Shown here: in pieces, positions 26,484 to 34,875 of the stretch
Numbering within the stretch: position 1 is the first letter of the stretch
How the letters are laid out: each line of letters starts with the position of its first letter
Assembly (NCBI RefSeq): GCF_050563535.1
Contig: NZ_JBNXUO010000003.1
Coordinates: 186,001 to 250,000, forward strand
Direction of reading: 5' to 3'
Length of the DNA stretch: 64,000 bases
Source of the DNA: Falsiroseomonas sp050563535
GTDB lineage: Bacteria; Pseudomonadota; Alphaproteobacteria; Acetobacterales; Acetobacteraceae
Position numbers and translations under genes: made by a program
The notes under the pieces: generated by a model
The model's input: the letters and a program-made list of their open reading frames with translations, nothing else
Databases searched by the model: none
Told to the model about the DNA's origin: nothing

Positions 26484-27761
26484 TCAGCCGGCCGCCCCGA
26501 TGCGGGACATGCCGCCCATCCAGGGCCTCAGGACCTCCGGCACGGTCACCGAACCATCGGCTTCCTGGTGGGTCTCCAGCACCGCGATCAGGGCACGTCC
26601 CACCGCGACACCGCTGCCATTGAGCGTGTGGACGAAGTCGGTCCCCTTCGCGCCCGCCGCCTTGAATCGCGCGTCCATCCGCCGCCCCTGGAAGTCCCGG
26701 CAGTTGGAGCAGGAGGAGATCTCGCGCCAGGCGCCCTGGCCGGGCAGCCACACCTCCAGGTCATAGGTCTTCGCGGCGCCGAAGCCGGTGTCGCCGCTGC
26801 ACAGCAGCACGCGGCGCCAGGCGAGGCCGAGTTCGGTCAACACCCGCTCCGCGCAGCGCGTCATCCGCTCATGCTCGTCGGCGGATTGCGACGGCGCGGT
26901 GATGGAGACCAACTCCACCTTCGCGAACTGGTGCTGCCGCAGCATGCCGCGCGTGTCCCGCCCGGCGGACCCCGCCTCGCTGCGGAAGCAGGGGGTCAGT
27001 GCGGTCAGCCGGATCGGCAGGGCAGCCGCGTCGAGAATCGCGCCGCGTGCGAAGTTGGTCAGCGGCACCTCGGCGGTCGGGATCAGCCAGCGGCCATCGG
27101 TGGTGCGGAACAGGTCCTCGCCGAATTTCGGCAACTGGCCGGTGCCATGCATCGTCGCGTCGTTCACCAGCAGCGGCACGGCGCATTCGGTGTAGCCGTG
27201 TTCCCCGGTGTGCAGGTCCAGCATCCACTGGCCGAGCGCGCGTTCCAGCCGCGCCAGCGCGCCGCGCAGGACGGTGAAGCGGCTGCCGGCCAGCTTGGCG
27301 GCGACCGCGAAATCCATGAGGCCGAGCGACTCGCCGATCTCGAAATGCTGCCGCGGCGCGAAGTCGAACGCCTTCGGCTTGCCGTGGACATGCTGCACGA
27401 CATTGGCCGTCTCGTCCCGGCCGTCCGGCACCTCGGCATCCAGCATGTTGGGCAGGGTGGCGAGGAAGCTGTCGCGCGCCGCCTCATGCGCGTCCGGGGT
27501 CGCGGCGGCCGCAGCGTCCATCGCCGCCTTGACCTCGGCTTTCAGCCGCTCCGCCTCCGCCGTGTCGCCGGCCTTCATCGCGGCGCCGATGCGGCGGGAG
27601 AGTTCGTTGCGGGTGGTCTGGGCAGCCTGGGTGACGCGCACCGCCTCGACCCGCAGGTCGTCGAGGCGCAGCGCCTCGGCCGCCGCCGGCGCCATGCCGC
27701 GCCGCGCCAGCGCCGCGTCGAAACCGGCCGGATCGGCGCGCAGCGCCCTGATGTCGTGCAT
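26484..27761 (-). CDS. serS: Serine-tRNA ligase
   Basis: 425 residues, the usual length. An N-terminal coiled-coil arm (about 30-110, Ala/Glu/Arg-rich) binds the long variable arm of tRNA-Ser. The class II catalytic core has motif 2 FRSEAGSAGRDTRGMLRQHQ and motif 3 NGSGVAVGRALIAVLE. The start at 27761 gives the standard MHDIRALR N-terminus. It closes the long operon that begins with dgt. The upstream gap to the 129-residue gene is 76 bases. Confidence 0.97.
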   Translation of the reverse strand: MHDIRALRADPAGFDAALARRGMAPAAAEALRLDDLRVEAVRVTQAAQTTRNELSRRIGAAMKAGDTAEAERLKAEVKAAMDAAAAATPDAHEAARDSFLATLPNMLDAEVPDGRDETANVVQHVHGKPKAFDFAPRQHFEIGESLGLMDFAVAAKLAGSRFTVLRGALARLERALGQWMLDLHTGEHGYTECAVPLLVNDATMHGTGQLPKFGEDLFRTTDGRWLIPTAEVPLTNFARGAILDAAALPIRLTALTPCFRSEAGSAGRDTRGMLRQHQFAKVELVSITAPSQSADEHERMTRCAERVLTELGLAWRRVLLCSGDTGFGAAKTYDLEVWLPGQGAWREISSCSNCRDFQGRRMDARFKAAGAKGTDFVHTLNGSGVAVGRALIAVLETHQEADGSVTVPEVLRPWMGGMSRIGAAG

Positions 27762-27837
27762 ATGGATGCAGCCCTGTCCGAATAGCTCGCGGGCGGGGCT
27801 AGGGAAGGTTTCGCGGGCCGTCAAGCGCGGCCGGGCG

Positions 27838-28227
27838 TCAGACCCTTTGCAGCCTCATGACCAGCTCGACCGTGTCCAGCTCGCCATCCCAATAGGCGAT
27901 GAGGGCCGCCTGGTTCAGCAGGATCCAGGCACGAACGGCGCCCAGGTCCTGCGGGTCGAGATGGCCTGCGAGAAGCGTCGGCTCCGGCCGGATCGCGACC
28001 ACGGCCGCGTCCTCGATCACCATGCGGTCGCCACCCTGCCGGGACACCTTCACCCGCGCATCGTGGCGCGCATTGCCGCGCGGCGAAACCCACACGGTCA
28101 TGGGAAGCCCGGTCGAACGCGGGTGCAGGTTGGCCATCTCGAAGGGGTCGTCCTGGTCCGGCGGCGGACTCACGTCCCGTCCGGCAGGAAAGCCAGGAGG
28201 CCCGGTCATGAAGCCGAAGGACGTCAT
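27838..28227 (-). CDS. Hypothetical protein, about 129 residues (start uncertain)
   Basis: The conserved-looking part begins near residue 31 (MANLHPRSTGLPMTVWVSPR, ATG at 28137) and continues with ARHDARVKVSR and a C-terminal LNQAALIAYWDGELDTVEL. Similar small proteins with a TGLP-x-x-VWVS start and a YWDGE ending occur in other alphaproteobacteria, from memory and without known function. Neither possible start has a clear ribosome binding site; the shorter 99-residue form is quite possible. No signal or membrane helix is seen. It lies between tatC and serS in the conserved operon, where I do not expect a gene, and is probably an insertion. Confidence 0.6.
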   Translation of the reverse strand: MTSFGFMTGPPGFPAGRDVSPPPDQDDPFEMANLHPRSTGLPMTVWVSPRGNARHDARVKVSRQGGDRMVIEDAAVVAIRPEPTLLAGHLDPQDLGAVRAWILLNQAALIAYWDGELDTVELVMRLQRV

Positions 28228-28294
28228 GGAGGGAGGATATCCGATTCCCGCAACTTCCGTCCAACGCCCGGCGGCGCCGGAAGTCGCCGGCTCC

Positions 28295-29113
28295 TCAGCT
28301 TCCCTGCTGCCCTTCCTTCTTCTGCCCGCGGAGCATCCAGGACGCGGTGATGATGGAGATCTCGTAGAGCAGGATCAGCGGGATCGCGAGGCCGATCTGG
28401 CTGATGATGTCGGGCGGCGTGATGACCGCGGCCACCACGAACATGATGACGATGGCGTAGCGCCGGCCCTTCTTCAGCGTCTCCACGCTGACGATGCCGA
28501 CCCGCGCCATCAGCGTCAGCAGCACCGGCAGCTGGAAGGCGATGCCGAAGGCCAGGATCATGTGCATGACGAGCGAGAGGTATTCGCTGACCTTCGCCTC
28601 CAGCTGGATGGCCACCGTGGTGCCGTCCGACGGCGTCTCGAAGCTGATGAAGAACTTCCAGGCGAGCGGGAAGATGAAGTAGTAGGCCAGCGCCGCCCCC
28701 GCGACGAACAGGAAGGGCGAGGCGACGAGGAAGGGCGTGATGGCCCGCTTCTCGCTTCGGTACAGCCCCGGCGCGATGAACAGCCAGAGCTGCGTCGCCC
28801 ACATCGGGAAGCTGAAGAAGGTGGCGCCGAAGAAGGCGACCTTCAGGTAGGTGAAGAAGGCCTCGTAGAGCGCGGTGAAGATCATCCGCCGCTCCTGCCC
28901 GCTTTGCGAATGCAGGATGTCGGCCAGCGGGGCGGCGAGGAAGCCGTAGATCTGGCGCGAGAAGTAGTAGCAGACCGCGAAGGCGATGATGAAGGCGCCG
29001 ATCGACCAGAGAAGCCGCGTGCGCAGCTCCATCAGGTGCTCGATCAGCGGCATCGGCTTGTCGTCGATCGTGTCGTTCTCGTCACGCGGCACGGCGGCGG
29101 CCCCCAATGGCAC
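28295..29113 (-). CDS. tatC: Sec-independent protein translocase subunit TatC
   Basis: 272 residues with six hydrophobic helices. The hallmark MPLIEHLMELRTRLLWSI lies just before helix 1. With TatB it recognises twin-arginine signals. In this window msrP carries such a signal. The start is GTG at 29113, eight bases after the tatB stop; a second in-frame GTG lies seven codons later. The C-terminal tail ends with EGQQGS. It is co-transcribed with tatB. Confidence 0.96.
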   Translation of the reverse strand: MPLGAAAVPRDENDTIDDKPMPLIEHLMELRTRLLWSIGAFIIAFAVCYYFSRQIYGFLAAPLADILHSQSGQERRMIFTALYEAFFTYLKVAFFGATFFSFPMWATQLWLFIAPGLYRSEKRAITPFLVASPFLFVAGAALAYYFIFPLAWKFFISFETPSDGTTVAIQLEAKVSEYLSLVMHMILAFGIAFQLPVLLTLMARVGIVSVETLKKGRRYAIVIMFVVAAVITPPDIISQIGLAIPLILLYEISIITASWMLRGQKKEGQQGS

Positions 29114-29121
29114 TCGGCTGG

Positions 29122-29667
29122 TCAGATCTTGGTGCCGGCGGGCGGCGCCGGCGGGGTCGCGGCCGGCGGCGGGACGAAGGCGGGCGGCGGCGGCGCCTCG
29201 GCGGCCGGGGGCGGCGGGCTTGCCACGGGCAGCGGCGGAAGCGTGCCGGGCGGGATGAAGGCCGGCGCGGCGGGCGGCGGAGGCGGCGCGGCCCCGATGG
29301 CGTCACCCGCGGGCGGCGGCGTCACCGCGGCGCCGGTGGCAGGCTTCGCGTCCCAGGCATCCTTCAGCGGGTTGCCGATCGGATCCTCGGCGAAGGTCTT
29401 GCGGATCGACCCATCCTTGTCGATCTCCTTCTCGACCACGCTGCGGAAGTCGAAGCTGCGGATCTCGTTGATCTGGTTCCGCACATCCTCGAGCTTGGCC
29501 TCGCGCACCACCTCGTCCACATGGCCCTGGAATTCGCCGGCCATGCGGCGCAGCTTCTGGATGCCCTTGGCGATGCCGCGCACGGCGTCGGGCAGGTCCT
29601 TGGGGCCGATGACGACCACCGCGACCACCGCGATCAACGCAAGCTCCGACCAGTCCAGACCGAGCAT
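29122..29667 (-). CDS. tatB: Sec-independent protein translocase subunit TatB
   Basis: 181 residues. The short N-terminal helix MLGLDWSELALIAVVAVVVI is followed by the GPKDLPDAVRGIAKGI hinge and amphipathic helix typical of TatB (a Glu at residue 8 is the TatB mark). A long Pro/Ala-rich tail from about 110 is unusual in length but low in complexity. It acts with TatC in the receptor complex. The gene normally just upstream, tatA, is not here: the 101-base gap before it leads to an ABC ATPase gene. Confidence 0.94.
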   Translation of the reverse strand: MLGLDWSELALIAVVAVVVIGPKDLPDAVRGIAKGIQKLRRMAGEFQGHVDEVVREAKLEDVRNQINEIRSFDFRSVVEKEIDKDGSIRKTFAEDPIGNPLKDAWDAKPATGAAVTPPPAGDAIGAAPPPPPAAPAFIPPGTLPPLPVASPPPPAAEAPPPPAFVPPPAATPPAPPAGTKI

Positions 29668-29768
29668 GTGTCCCCTTCCCCAGCCCCGGACGCCGATCCG
29701 GGATGCGGGGCGCTTCCGTTAGCAGGATCGCCGCGCGCCGCCAATGCGCGCCGCCCGACAAGCCGTAT

Positions 29769-30851
29769 CTAGGGAGCGTCCGGCGGGAATACGAAGGCCC
29801 GTTCGGTATCCATCGCGACCCCGACCCTCTCCCCCCGCGTCAGCCAGGTGCCCGGCGGCAGGCGGGCATGGAGGTGCAGCAGACCCCCCTGCCCATCCGC
29901 CACCGCCAGGTGGACGAGGGTGGTCGCCCCCAGCAGCCGGCAGGCTTCCACCTCGGCCGGCGTCGCGCCCGGCGCGCCGGCGTCCAGCACGCGCAGGCCC
30001 TCGGGGCGCAGCAGCACCTCGGCCGGGGCGCCCTCCTCGGCCGCCAGCCCCGGTCCCGGGCTGCGGTTGCCGAGGGCGACGGGGCCGATCGGCGTCTCCA
30101 CCCGCCCCGCCGCGAGCCGCGCCGGCAGGCGGTTCACCTCGCCCAGGAAGGTCGCGACGAAGCGCGAGGCGGGGGAGAGGTAGAGCTCGGCCGGCGTGCC
30201 GAGCTGCTCGATGCGGCCGAGATTCATCAGCGCGATGCGGTCGGCCATGAACATCGCCTCCTCCGCATCGTGGGTGACGATCAGCGTGGCGATCCCCGCG
30301 GCCTGGAGGACATGCAGCGTGTCGTCGCGCACCTGTTCCCGCAGCCGGGCGTCGAGGCTGGCGAAGGCCTCGTCCAGCAGCAGCACCGCCGGGCGCGGCG
30401 CCAGCGCGCGGGCCAGCGCCACGCGCTGCTGCTGCCCGCCGGACAGCATGTGCGGCCAGGCGGTCGCGTAGGCTTCGAGCCCGACGCGGGCCAGCGCATC
30501 CATGATCCGCCACTTGCGCTGCCCCCGCGGCACCATGCGCAGGCCGAAGGCCACGTTCTCCTCCACCGTCAGGTGCGGGAACAGCGCGTAGTCCTGGAAG
30601 ACGAAGCCGACGCCGCGCCCCTCTGGCGGCGTCTCCCGCCCCGGCTCCGCGATCAGCGCCCCGCCCAGCGTGATGCGCCCGTGCTGCAGCGGCTCCAGCC
30701 CCGCCGCCAGCCGCAGCAGCGTGGTCTTGCCGCAGCCCGAGGGGCCGAGCAGGCACAGGATCTCCCCCGCGCCGACATCCAGGTCCAGCCCGCGCAGCAC
30801 CTCGCCCCGTTCGGGATAGGCATGGCGGATCGCTTCGAAGCGGATGCTCAA
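29769..30851 (-). CDS. ABC transporter ATP-binding protein, FbpC/PotA type
   Basis: 360 residues. Walker A GPSGCGKTT, Q-loop FVFQDYALFPHLTVEENVAF, signature LSGGQQQRVALARAL and Walker B AVLLLDEAFASLD are all intact, followed by the H-loop THD. A C-terminal extension from about 235 fits the TOBE-type domain of iron(III), spermidine or sulfate importers. The GPSGCGKTTLLRL plus ENVAFGLRM pattern is closest to FbpC. No permease or binding-protein gene is adjacent. The start is TTG at 30851, overlapping the scpB stop as TTGA, so it is coupled to scpB. It sits where tatA is expected in this operon. Confidence 0.88.
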   Translation of the reverse strand: MSIRFEAIRHAYPERGEVLRGLDLDVGAGEILCLLGPSGCGKTTLLRLAAGLEPLQHGRITLGGALIAEPGRETPPEGRGVGFVFQDYALFPHLTVEENVAFGLRMVPRGQRKWRIMDALARVGLEAYATAWPHMLSGGQQQRVALARALAPRPAVLLLDEAFASLDARLREQVRDDTLHVLQAAGIATLIVTHDAEEAMFMADRIALMNLGRIEQLGTPAELYLSPASRFVATFLGEVNRLPARLAAGRVETPIGPVALGNRSPGPGLAAEEGAPAEVLLRPEGLRVLDAGAPGATPAEVEACRLLGATTLVHLAVADGQGGLLHLHARLPPGTWLTRGERVGVAMDTERAFVFPPDAP

Positions 30852-31543
30852 CTTTCCCGTGCCCCCGGCGGCGCGTCGGGGGGCGGCGGGTCGGCCTCCG
30901 CGGCCCCGTCACTCTCCGACTCGGCCGGCGCCTCCATGGCGGAGAGCAGCGGCGCCGCGGCCTCCGCGCTCACCAGCTCCTCCCGCTTCGGCAGGTCGCG
31001 CAGCGAGGCGAGGCCGAACTGCTCCAGGAAGCGCGGCGTGGTGCCCCAAAGCGTGGGTCGGCCCGGCACCTCCCGGTGGCCCTTCGGCGCGACCAGCCCC
31101 TGTTCCAGCAGCGATTCGAGCGTCGCCTGCGACAGGCCGGCGCCGCGTATCTCCTCGATCTCGGCGCGGGTCACGGGCTGGTGCCAGGCGATCACGGCCA
31201 GCGCCTCCATCGCCGCGCGGGGCAGGCGGCGCGGCACCTCCACCACCCGCGTCAGCGCGGGCGCCAGGTCGGGCGCGGTGCGCAGCGCGACCCCGCCCGC
31301 GACCTCGGCCAGCACCACGCCGCGGCCCACCAGGTGGCCACCCAGCGCCGCGAGCACCGCCGCAGCCTCCTGCCCCTGCGGCAGCACCGCCTGAAGCCGC
31401 GCGGGCTGCACCGGCCGGTCGGAGGCAAACAGCAGCGCCTCGGCGATGCGGAGCGCCTCCGGCGTCACCTCCGCCGCCTTGGCGGGCGGCGCGGCGCCCT
31501 CCTCCGGCTCCCCCGTGTCGGGCGGTTCAGGCGACGCGGGCAT
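30848..31543 (-). CDS. scpB: SMC complex kleisin-associated protein ScpB
   Basis: 231 residues, with two winged-helix domains typical of ScpB. Recognisable segments are ALRIAEALLFASDRPV near the start, MEALAVIAWHQPVTRAEIEE and IRGAGLSQATLESLLEQGLV, then WGTTPRFLEQFGLASLRDLP. A disordered acidic tail follows. With ScpA and SMC it organises and segregates the chromosome. The ATG at 31543 overlaps the end of scpA by 17 bases; the stop overlaps the next gene. Coupling is evident on both sides. Confidence 0.92.
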   Translation of the reverse strand: MPASPEPPDTGEPEEGAAPPAKAAEVTPEALRIAEALLFASDRPVQPARLQAVLPQGQEAAAVLAALGGHLVGRGVVLAEVAGGVALRTAPDLAPALTRVVEVPRRLPRAAMEALAVIAWHQPVTRAEIEEIRGAGLSQATLESLLEQGLVAPKGHREVPGRPTLWGTTPRFLEQFGLASLRDLPKREELVSAEAAAPLLSAMEAPAESESDGAAEADPPPPDAPPGARES

Positions 31544-32303
31544 CCGGAAGCTCCTCGCGGGCTTCGCCGCGGCGCAGCAGGATGGGGCCGAAGGCCCGGT
31601 CCTGCCGCAGTTCCAGCGCACCGCCCCGCGCCATCTCCAACCCCGCGACGAGCGTGCTGGCAAGGGCCGCGCGGCGTTCCACGGCATCGAGCGCGCCCAG
31701 CACCTCGCCCTCCGGCAGGAAGCGTTGCAGCACCGCCCAGCTCGGCATCTCCCCCAGCGCCCGCTGCATCCGCCCGATCGCGTCCTGCACGGTCCAGAGC
31801 CGGCGGGGCTTCGGCCGGTAGGGCCGCCGCGCCAGGGCCCGCCGCCGCGCCGCGACATAGGCCTGGCACAGCGCGGGAAGGTCGGCGCGCAGGCCCGAAC
31901 GGTCCTCCACCCTCAGGCTTTCCGGCGCGCCGCGGGGGAAGACGTCGCGGCCAAGCTGCGGGCGCGCGGCAAGCCAGGCGGCGCCGGCGCGCATCCGCTC
32001 CAGCTCGGCCAGGCGGTCGGTCAGGCGTTCGGCCAGTGCCTCCGGGTCGTCGGCCGCCGTCTCCTCCCTCGGCAGCAGCAGGCGGGACTTCAGCCAGGCG
32101 AGCCAGGCGGCGGTGACCAGCCAGTCCGCCTGGATTTCCAGCCGCAGGCCGCGCGCCTGCTCGATCACCGCCAGGTACTGGTCCACCAGCGCGACGATGG
32201 AGATGCGGCCGAGATCGACCTTCTGGCTGCGCGACAGTTCCAGCAGCAGGTCGAGCGGCCCCTCGTAGCCGTCCAGCCGCAGGTGCAGCACCGGCTCGGT
32301 CAT
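31527..32303 (-). CDS. scpA: SMC complex kleisin ScpA
   Basis: 258 residues. The N-terminal segment LDGYEGPLDLLLELSRSQKV followed by DLGRISIVALVDQYL is the ScpA signature, and the C-terminal winged helix (MPSWAVLQRFLPEGEVLGAL) is present. ScpA bridges SMC heads. The ATG lies 3 bases after the stop of the upstream protease gene, and the end overlaps scpB, so all three are tightly coupled. Confidence 0.94.
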   Translation of the reverse strand: MTEPVLHLRLDGYEGPLDLLLELSRSQKVDLGRISIVALVDQYLAVIEQARGLRLEIQADWLVTAAWLAWLKSRLLLPREETAADDPEALAERLTDRLAELERMRAGAAWLAARPQLGRDVFPRGAPESLRVEDRSGLRADLPALCQAYVAARRRALARRPYRPKPRRLWTVQDAIGRMQRALGEMPSWAVLQRFLPEGEVLGALDAVERRAALASTLVAGLEMARGGALELRQDRAFGPILLRRGEAREELPDARVA

Positions 32304-32306
32304 CGG

Positions 32307-33011
32307 TCAGCCCCCATGGCCGGAGAGGAGGAACATCAGCCGCACGATCGGCGCCGCCACCTCGCGCTGGAGCCAGCCGAGCGGATCGGCGCCCGGAATG
32401 ACGTAGGGCACGAGGAAGATGAGGCCGATCACCAGCAGCAGCCCGAAGCGTTCGGTGCGCGCTACCAGCCGCGCCGCCGGCGCCGGCAGGACGCCGACCA
32501 GGATGCGCCCGCCGTCGAGCGGCGGGATCGGCAGCAGGTTGAAGCACGCCAGCAGGACGTTGAAAGACATGCTCAGGGCCGCCAGGCGCAGCAGCCATTC
32601 CGCCCAGCCCCCAGGCAGCGAATCGACCGATGCGATCACCCCATGGGCCGAGAGGCCGAAGGCCCAGGCAAGGGCGAAGTTGACCGCCGGCCCCGCGGCC
32701 GCCACCAGCACCATCCCCCAGCGCGGATTCCGCAGCCGCCAGATATCCACCGGCACCGGCTTGGCCCAGCCGAACATCGCCTCCACCCGCCCCATCGTCA
32801 GCAACTGGCTCGCCAGCAGCAGCCCAGGCAGCAGCAGCGTCCCCACCGGGTCCACATGCCGCAGCGGGTTGAGGCTGACGCGGCCGAGCCGCGCCGCCGT
32901 GTCGTCGCCGAGCGCCCGCGCCGCATAGCCATGCGCGGCCTCGTGCAGGGTGATGGCGAGGATCGCGGCGATGGCGACGGCGGCGATCTCGGCCAGGAAG
33001 GGCGCTGTCAT
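32307..33011 (-). CDS. Site-2-type zinc metalloprotease (M50 family)
   Basis: 234 residues with about six hydrophobic helices. HEAAH at 23-27 in helix 1 supplies the zinc ligands and catalytic Glu, and the NLLPIPPLDGGRI motif in a later helix adds the third ligand (Asp). The short form lacking a PDZ domain is common near scpA-scpB in alphaproteobacteria. It probably cuts a membrane-embedded substrate that cannot be named here. The gene is followed by scpA after 3 bases. Confidence 0.92.
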   Translation of the reverse strand: MTAPFLAEIAAVAIAAILAITLHEAAHGYAARALGDDTAARLGRVSLNPLRHVDPVGTLLLPGLLLASQLLTMGRVEAMFGWAKPVPVDIWRLRNPRWGMVLVAAAGPAVNFALAWAFGLSAHGVIASVDSLPGGWAEWLLRLAALSMSFNVLLACFNLLPIPPLDGGRILVGVLPAPAARLVARTERFGLLLVIGLIFLVPYVIPGADPLGWLQREVAAPIVRLMFLLSGHGG

Positions 33012-33061
33012 CGCCCGCCCTTACCCCCTCCCACGCCGCAGGGCGAGGCCCCGCCCGGCCC

Positions 33062-34063
33062 TCACGCGGTCGCCGCCAGCGCGGACTCCCGCAGCGCGAG
33101 GAGGGCACCCGGGTCGAGTCGCCGCCGCGCCGCCAGCATCGCCGCCCGCGCCGCAGCCACCCTCCCTGCCGCGCGGTCCGACAGGACCGGGCAGGCGCCC
33201 AGCACCGCGGCCGTCTCCTCGATCCGGCCGGTGCAGTGCAGCACCAGGTCGCACCCCGCCGAGATCGCGGCGCCGGCCAGGTCCCCGCCCAGCCCTGCCA
33301 CCGCCCCCATCGCCAGGTCGTCGGACACCAGCACTCCATCGAAGCCGATCTCGCCCCGGATCACCTCGCCGATCACGGTGGGCGACAGGGTCGCGGGGCG
33401 GGATGCGTCCCAGGCGGCATAGAGGATATGCGCCGTCATCGCCCAGGCACCGGATGCCGCGAGGTCGCGGAACGGCGCGATGTCCGCCGCCAGTTCCGCC
33501 GCCCCGGCCTCGACGCGCGGCAGGCTCTCATGGCTGTCGACCAGCGCCCGGCCATGGCCGGGGATGTGCTTGATCACCGGGATGCAGCCCGCCGCGTGCA
33601 GGCCGCGCACCCAGGCCGCGCCCAGCCGCGCCACCTCGGCCGGGGCGGCGGAGAAGGCGCGGTCGCCGATCACCTCATGCGCCCCGGGCAGGCGCAGATC
33701 GAGCAGCGGCGCGCAGACCACGTCGAGCCCCGCTTCCGCGCAGGCGGTGCCGAGAAGGGCGGCATTCGCCTCCGCTGCCACGGAATCCAACCCTTCGAAG
33801 GCGGCGGGGACCGGGTGCTCGGCCCAATGGGGCGGGCGCAGCCGGGCGACCCGGCCGCCTTCCTGGTCCACCAGGATGGGCGCGTCCCCGCCCAGTTCCT
33901 CCCGCAGCGCGGCGGTCAGCGCGCAGAGCTGCGCGGGGCTTTCGACATTGCGGCGGAACAGGATGGCGCCGAGCGGACGGCAGCGCCGGAACAGCGCCGC
34001 CTCCTCCGCGGTCAGGGCGGTGCCTGATACGCCGACCACGGCGGCGAGCGGAGGGGCTGCCAT
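33062..34063 (-). CDS. nagZ: Beta-N-acetylhexosaminidase (NagZ)
   Basis: 333 residues, GH3 family. The family motif CIPVIKHIPGHGRALVDSHE carries the conserved Lys-His and Asp-Ser-His of NagZ, and VLVSDDLAMGAV has the nucleophile Asp. The GAILFRRNVESPAQL strand is also typical. NagZ removes GlcNAc from muropeptides in the cytoplasm during wall recycling. The start at 34063 is preceded by GAGG. It lies behind the SPOR gene and 50 bases before the protease gene. Confidence 0.94.
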   Translation of the reverse strand: MAAPPLAAVVGVSGTALTAEEAALFRRCRPLGAILFRRNVESPAQLCALTAALREELGGDAPILVDQEGGRVARLRPPHWAEHPVPAAFEGLDSVAAEANAALLGTACAEAGLDVVCAPLLDLRLPGAHEVIGDRAFSAAPAEVARLGAAWVRGLHAAGCIPVIKHIPGHGRALVDSHESLPRVEAGAAELAADIAPFRDLAASGAWAMTAHILYAAWDASRPATLSPTVIGEVIRGEIGFDGVLVSDDLAMGAVAGLGGDLAGAAISAGCDLVLHCTGRIEETAAVLGACPVLSDRAAGRVAAARAAMLAARRRLDPGALLALRESALAATA

Positions 34064-34109
34064 GCGCCTCAATCCCCCATGGGCCGCGCGGCGGCCATCG
34101 CCGGACGGC

Positions 34110-34856
34110 TCACCGGACCGGCACGCAGGCGCCGCCGCGGGCGCGCACCTGCTCGCAGAACTGCGCGGCCGCGTCCTGGTCGGGCAGGCCCGAGGTGCGG
34201 AGGCGGAACAACGGCGCCTGCCCCTCGCGCTCCAGCCGCATGACGACGGGCTGGCGGCCCTGGAACAGCTCCGGCGCACGGCGCGAGAGGCGGTCCCATT
34301 CGGCGCGGGCCGCTTCCTCGCTGCCGAGGGCGCCGAGCTGCACCTGGACCCGCCCGGTGGTCGGGACCGGGCGCGCGGCCGGCGCGGCGGCGGGCTGCGC
34401 GGCAGGTGCGGCCGGTTGCGGCGCCGCAACCTGGGCGGGCGGCGCCGCGGCCGGGGCGGGTGCGGCGGCCTGGGGCGGCGGTGCCGGGCGCGGTGCGGGT
34501 GGCGGGGCGACGGCGGCGCGCAGCCCGTCGATGTTCGGGGTCTCGGCAGGCGGGGCGAGCGTGGCCGGCCGGCCGGCCTGCGCCGGGGTCTGCGGGCGCT
34601 GGCCGGCGCGTTCCAGGACGAGTTCGTTCTGGTTCGGCACGCGCAGGCCGCCCGCATCGGCGGGGCGCACCTTGAAGGGCCTAGGGTCGGCCTCGATCAC
34701 CGGCACGCTGCGGGCACCGATCTTGCCCACCGCCCACCAGCCGGCCGCGCCCGCGGCCGCCACCGCCACGATTCCCCCGGCTGCCGCCAGCATCCGCCAC
34801 GGCATGCGGGAGGCTTCCCGGTGGACGCGGTAGCTCGGGACCACCGCGTCGCTCAT
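34110..34856 (-). CDS. SPOR-domain membrane protein
   Basis: 248 residues. A short cytoplasmic part precedes a membrane helix at about 22-45, then a long Pro/Ala-rich linker and a C-terminal SPOR domain from about 172 (VQVQLGALGSEEAARAEWDR, then FRLRTSGLPDQDAAAQFCEQ). SPOR domains bind denuded peptidoglycan at division sites. The linker is low complexity and would reach the wall. It follows argS by 19 bases and precedes nagZ, in the wall-related part of the operon. Confidence 0.9.
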   Translation of the reverse strand: MSDAVVPSYRVHREASRMPWRMLAAAGGIVAVAAAGAAGWWAVGKIGARSVPVIEADPRPFKVRPADAGGLRVPNQNELVLERAGQRPQTPAQAGRPATLAPPAETPNIDGLRAAVAPPPAPRPAPPPQAAAPAPAAAPPAQVAAPQPAAPAAQPAAAPAARPVPTTGRVQVQLGALGSEEAARAEWDRLSRRAPELFQGRQPVVMRLEREGQAPLFRLRTSGLPDQDAAAQFCEQVRARGGACVPVR

Positions 34857-34875
34857 CGCTCGAATCGCATCCCGG

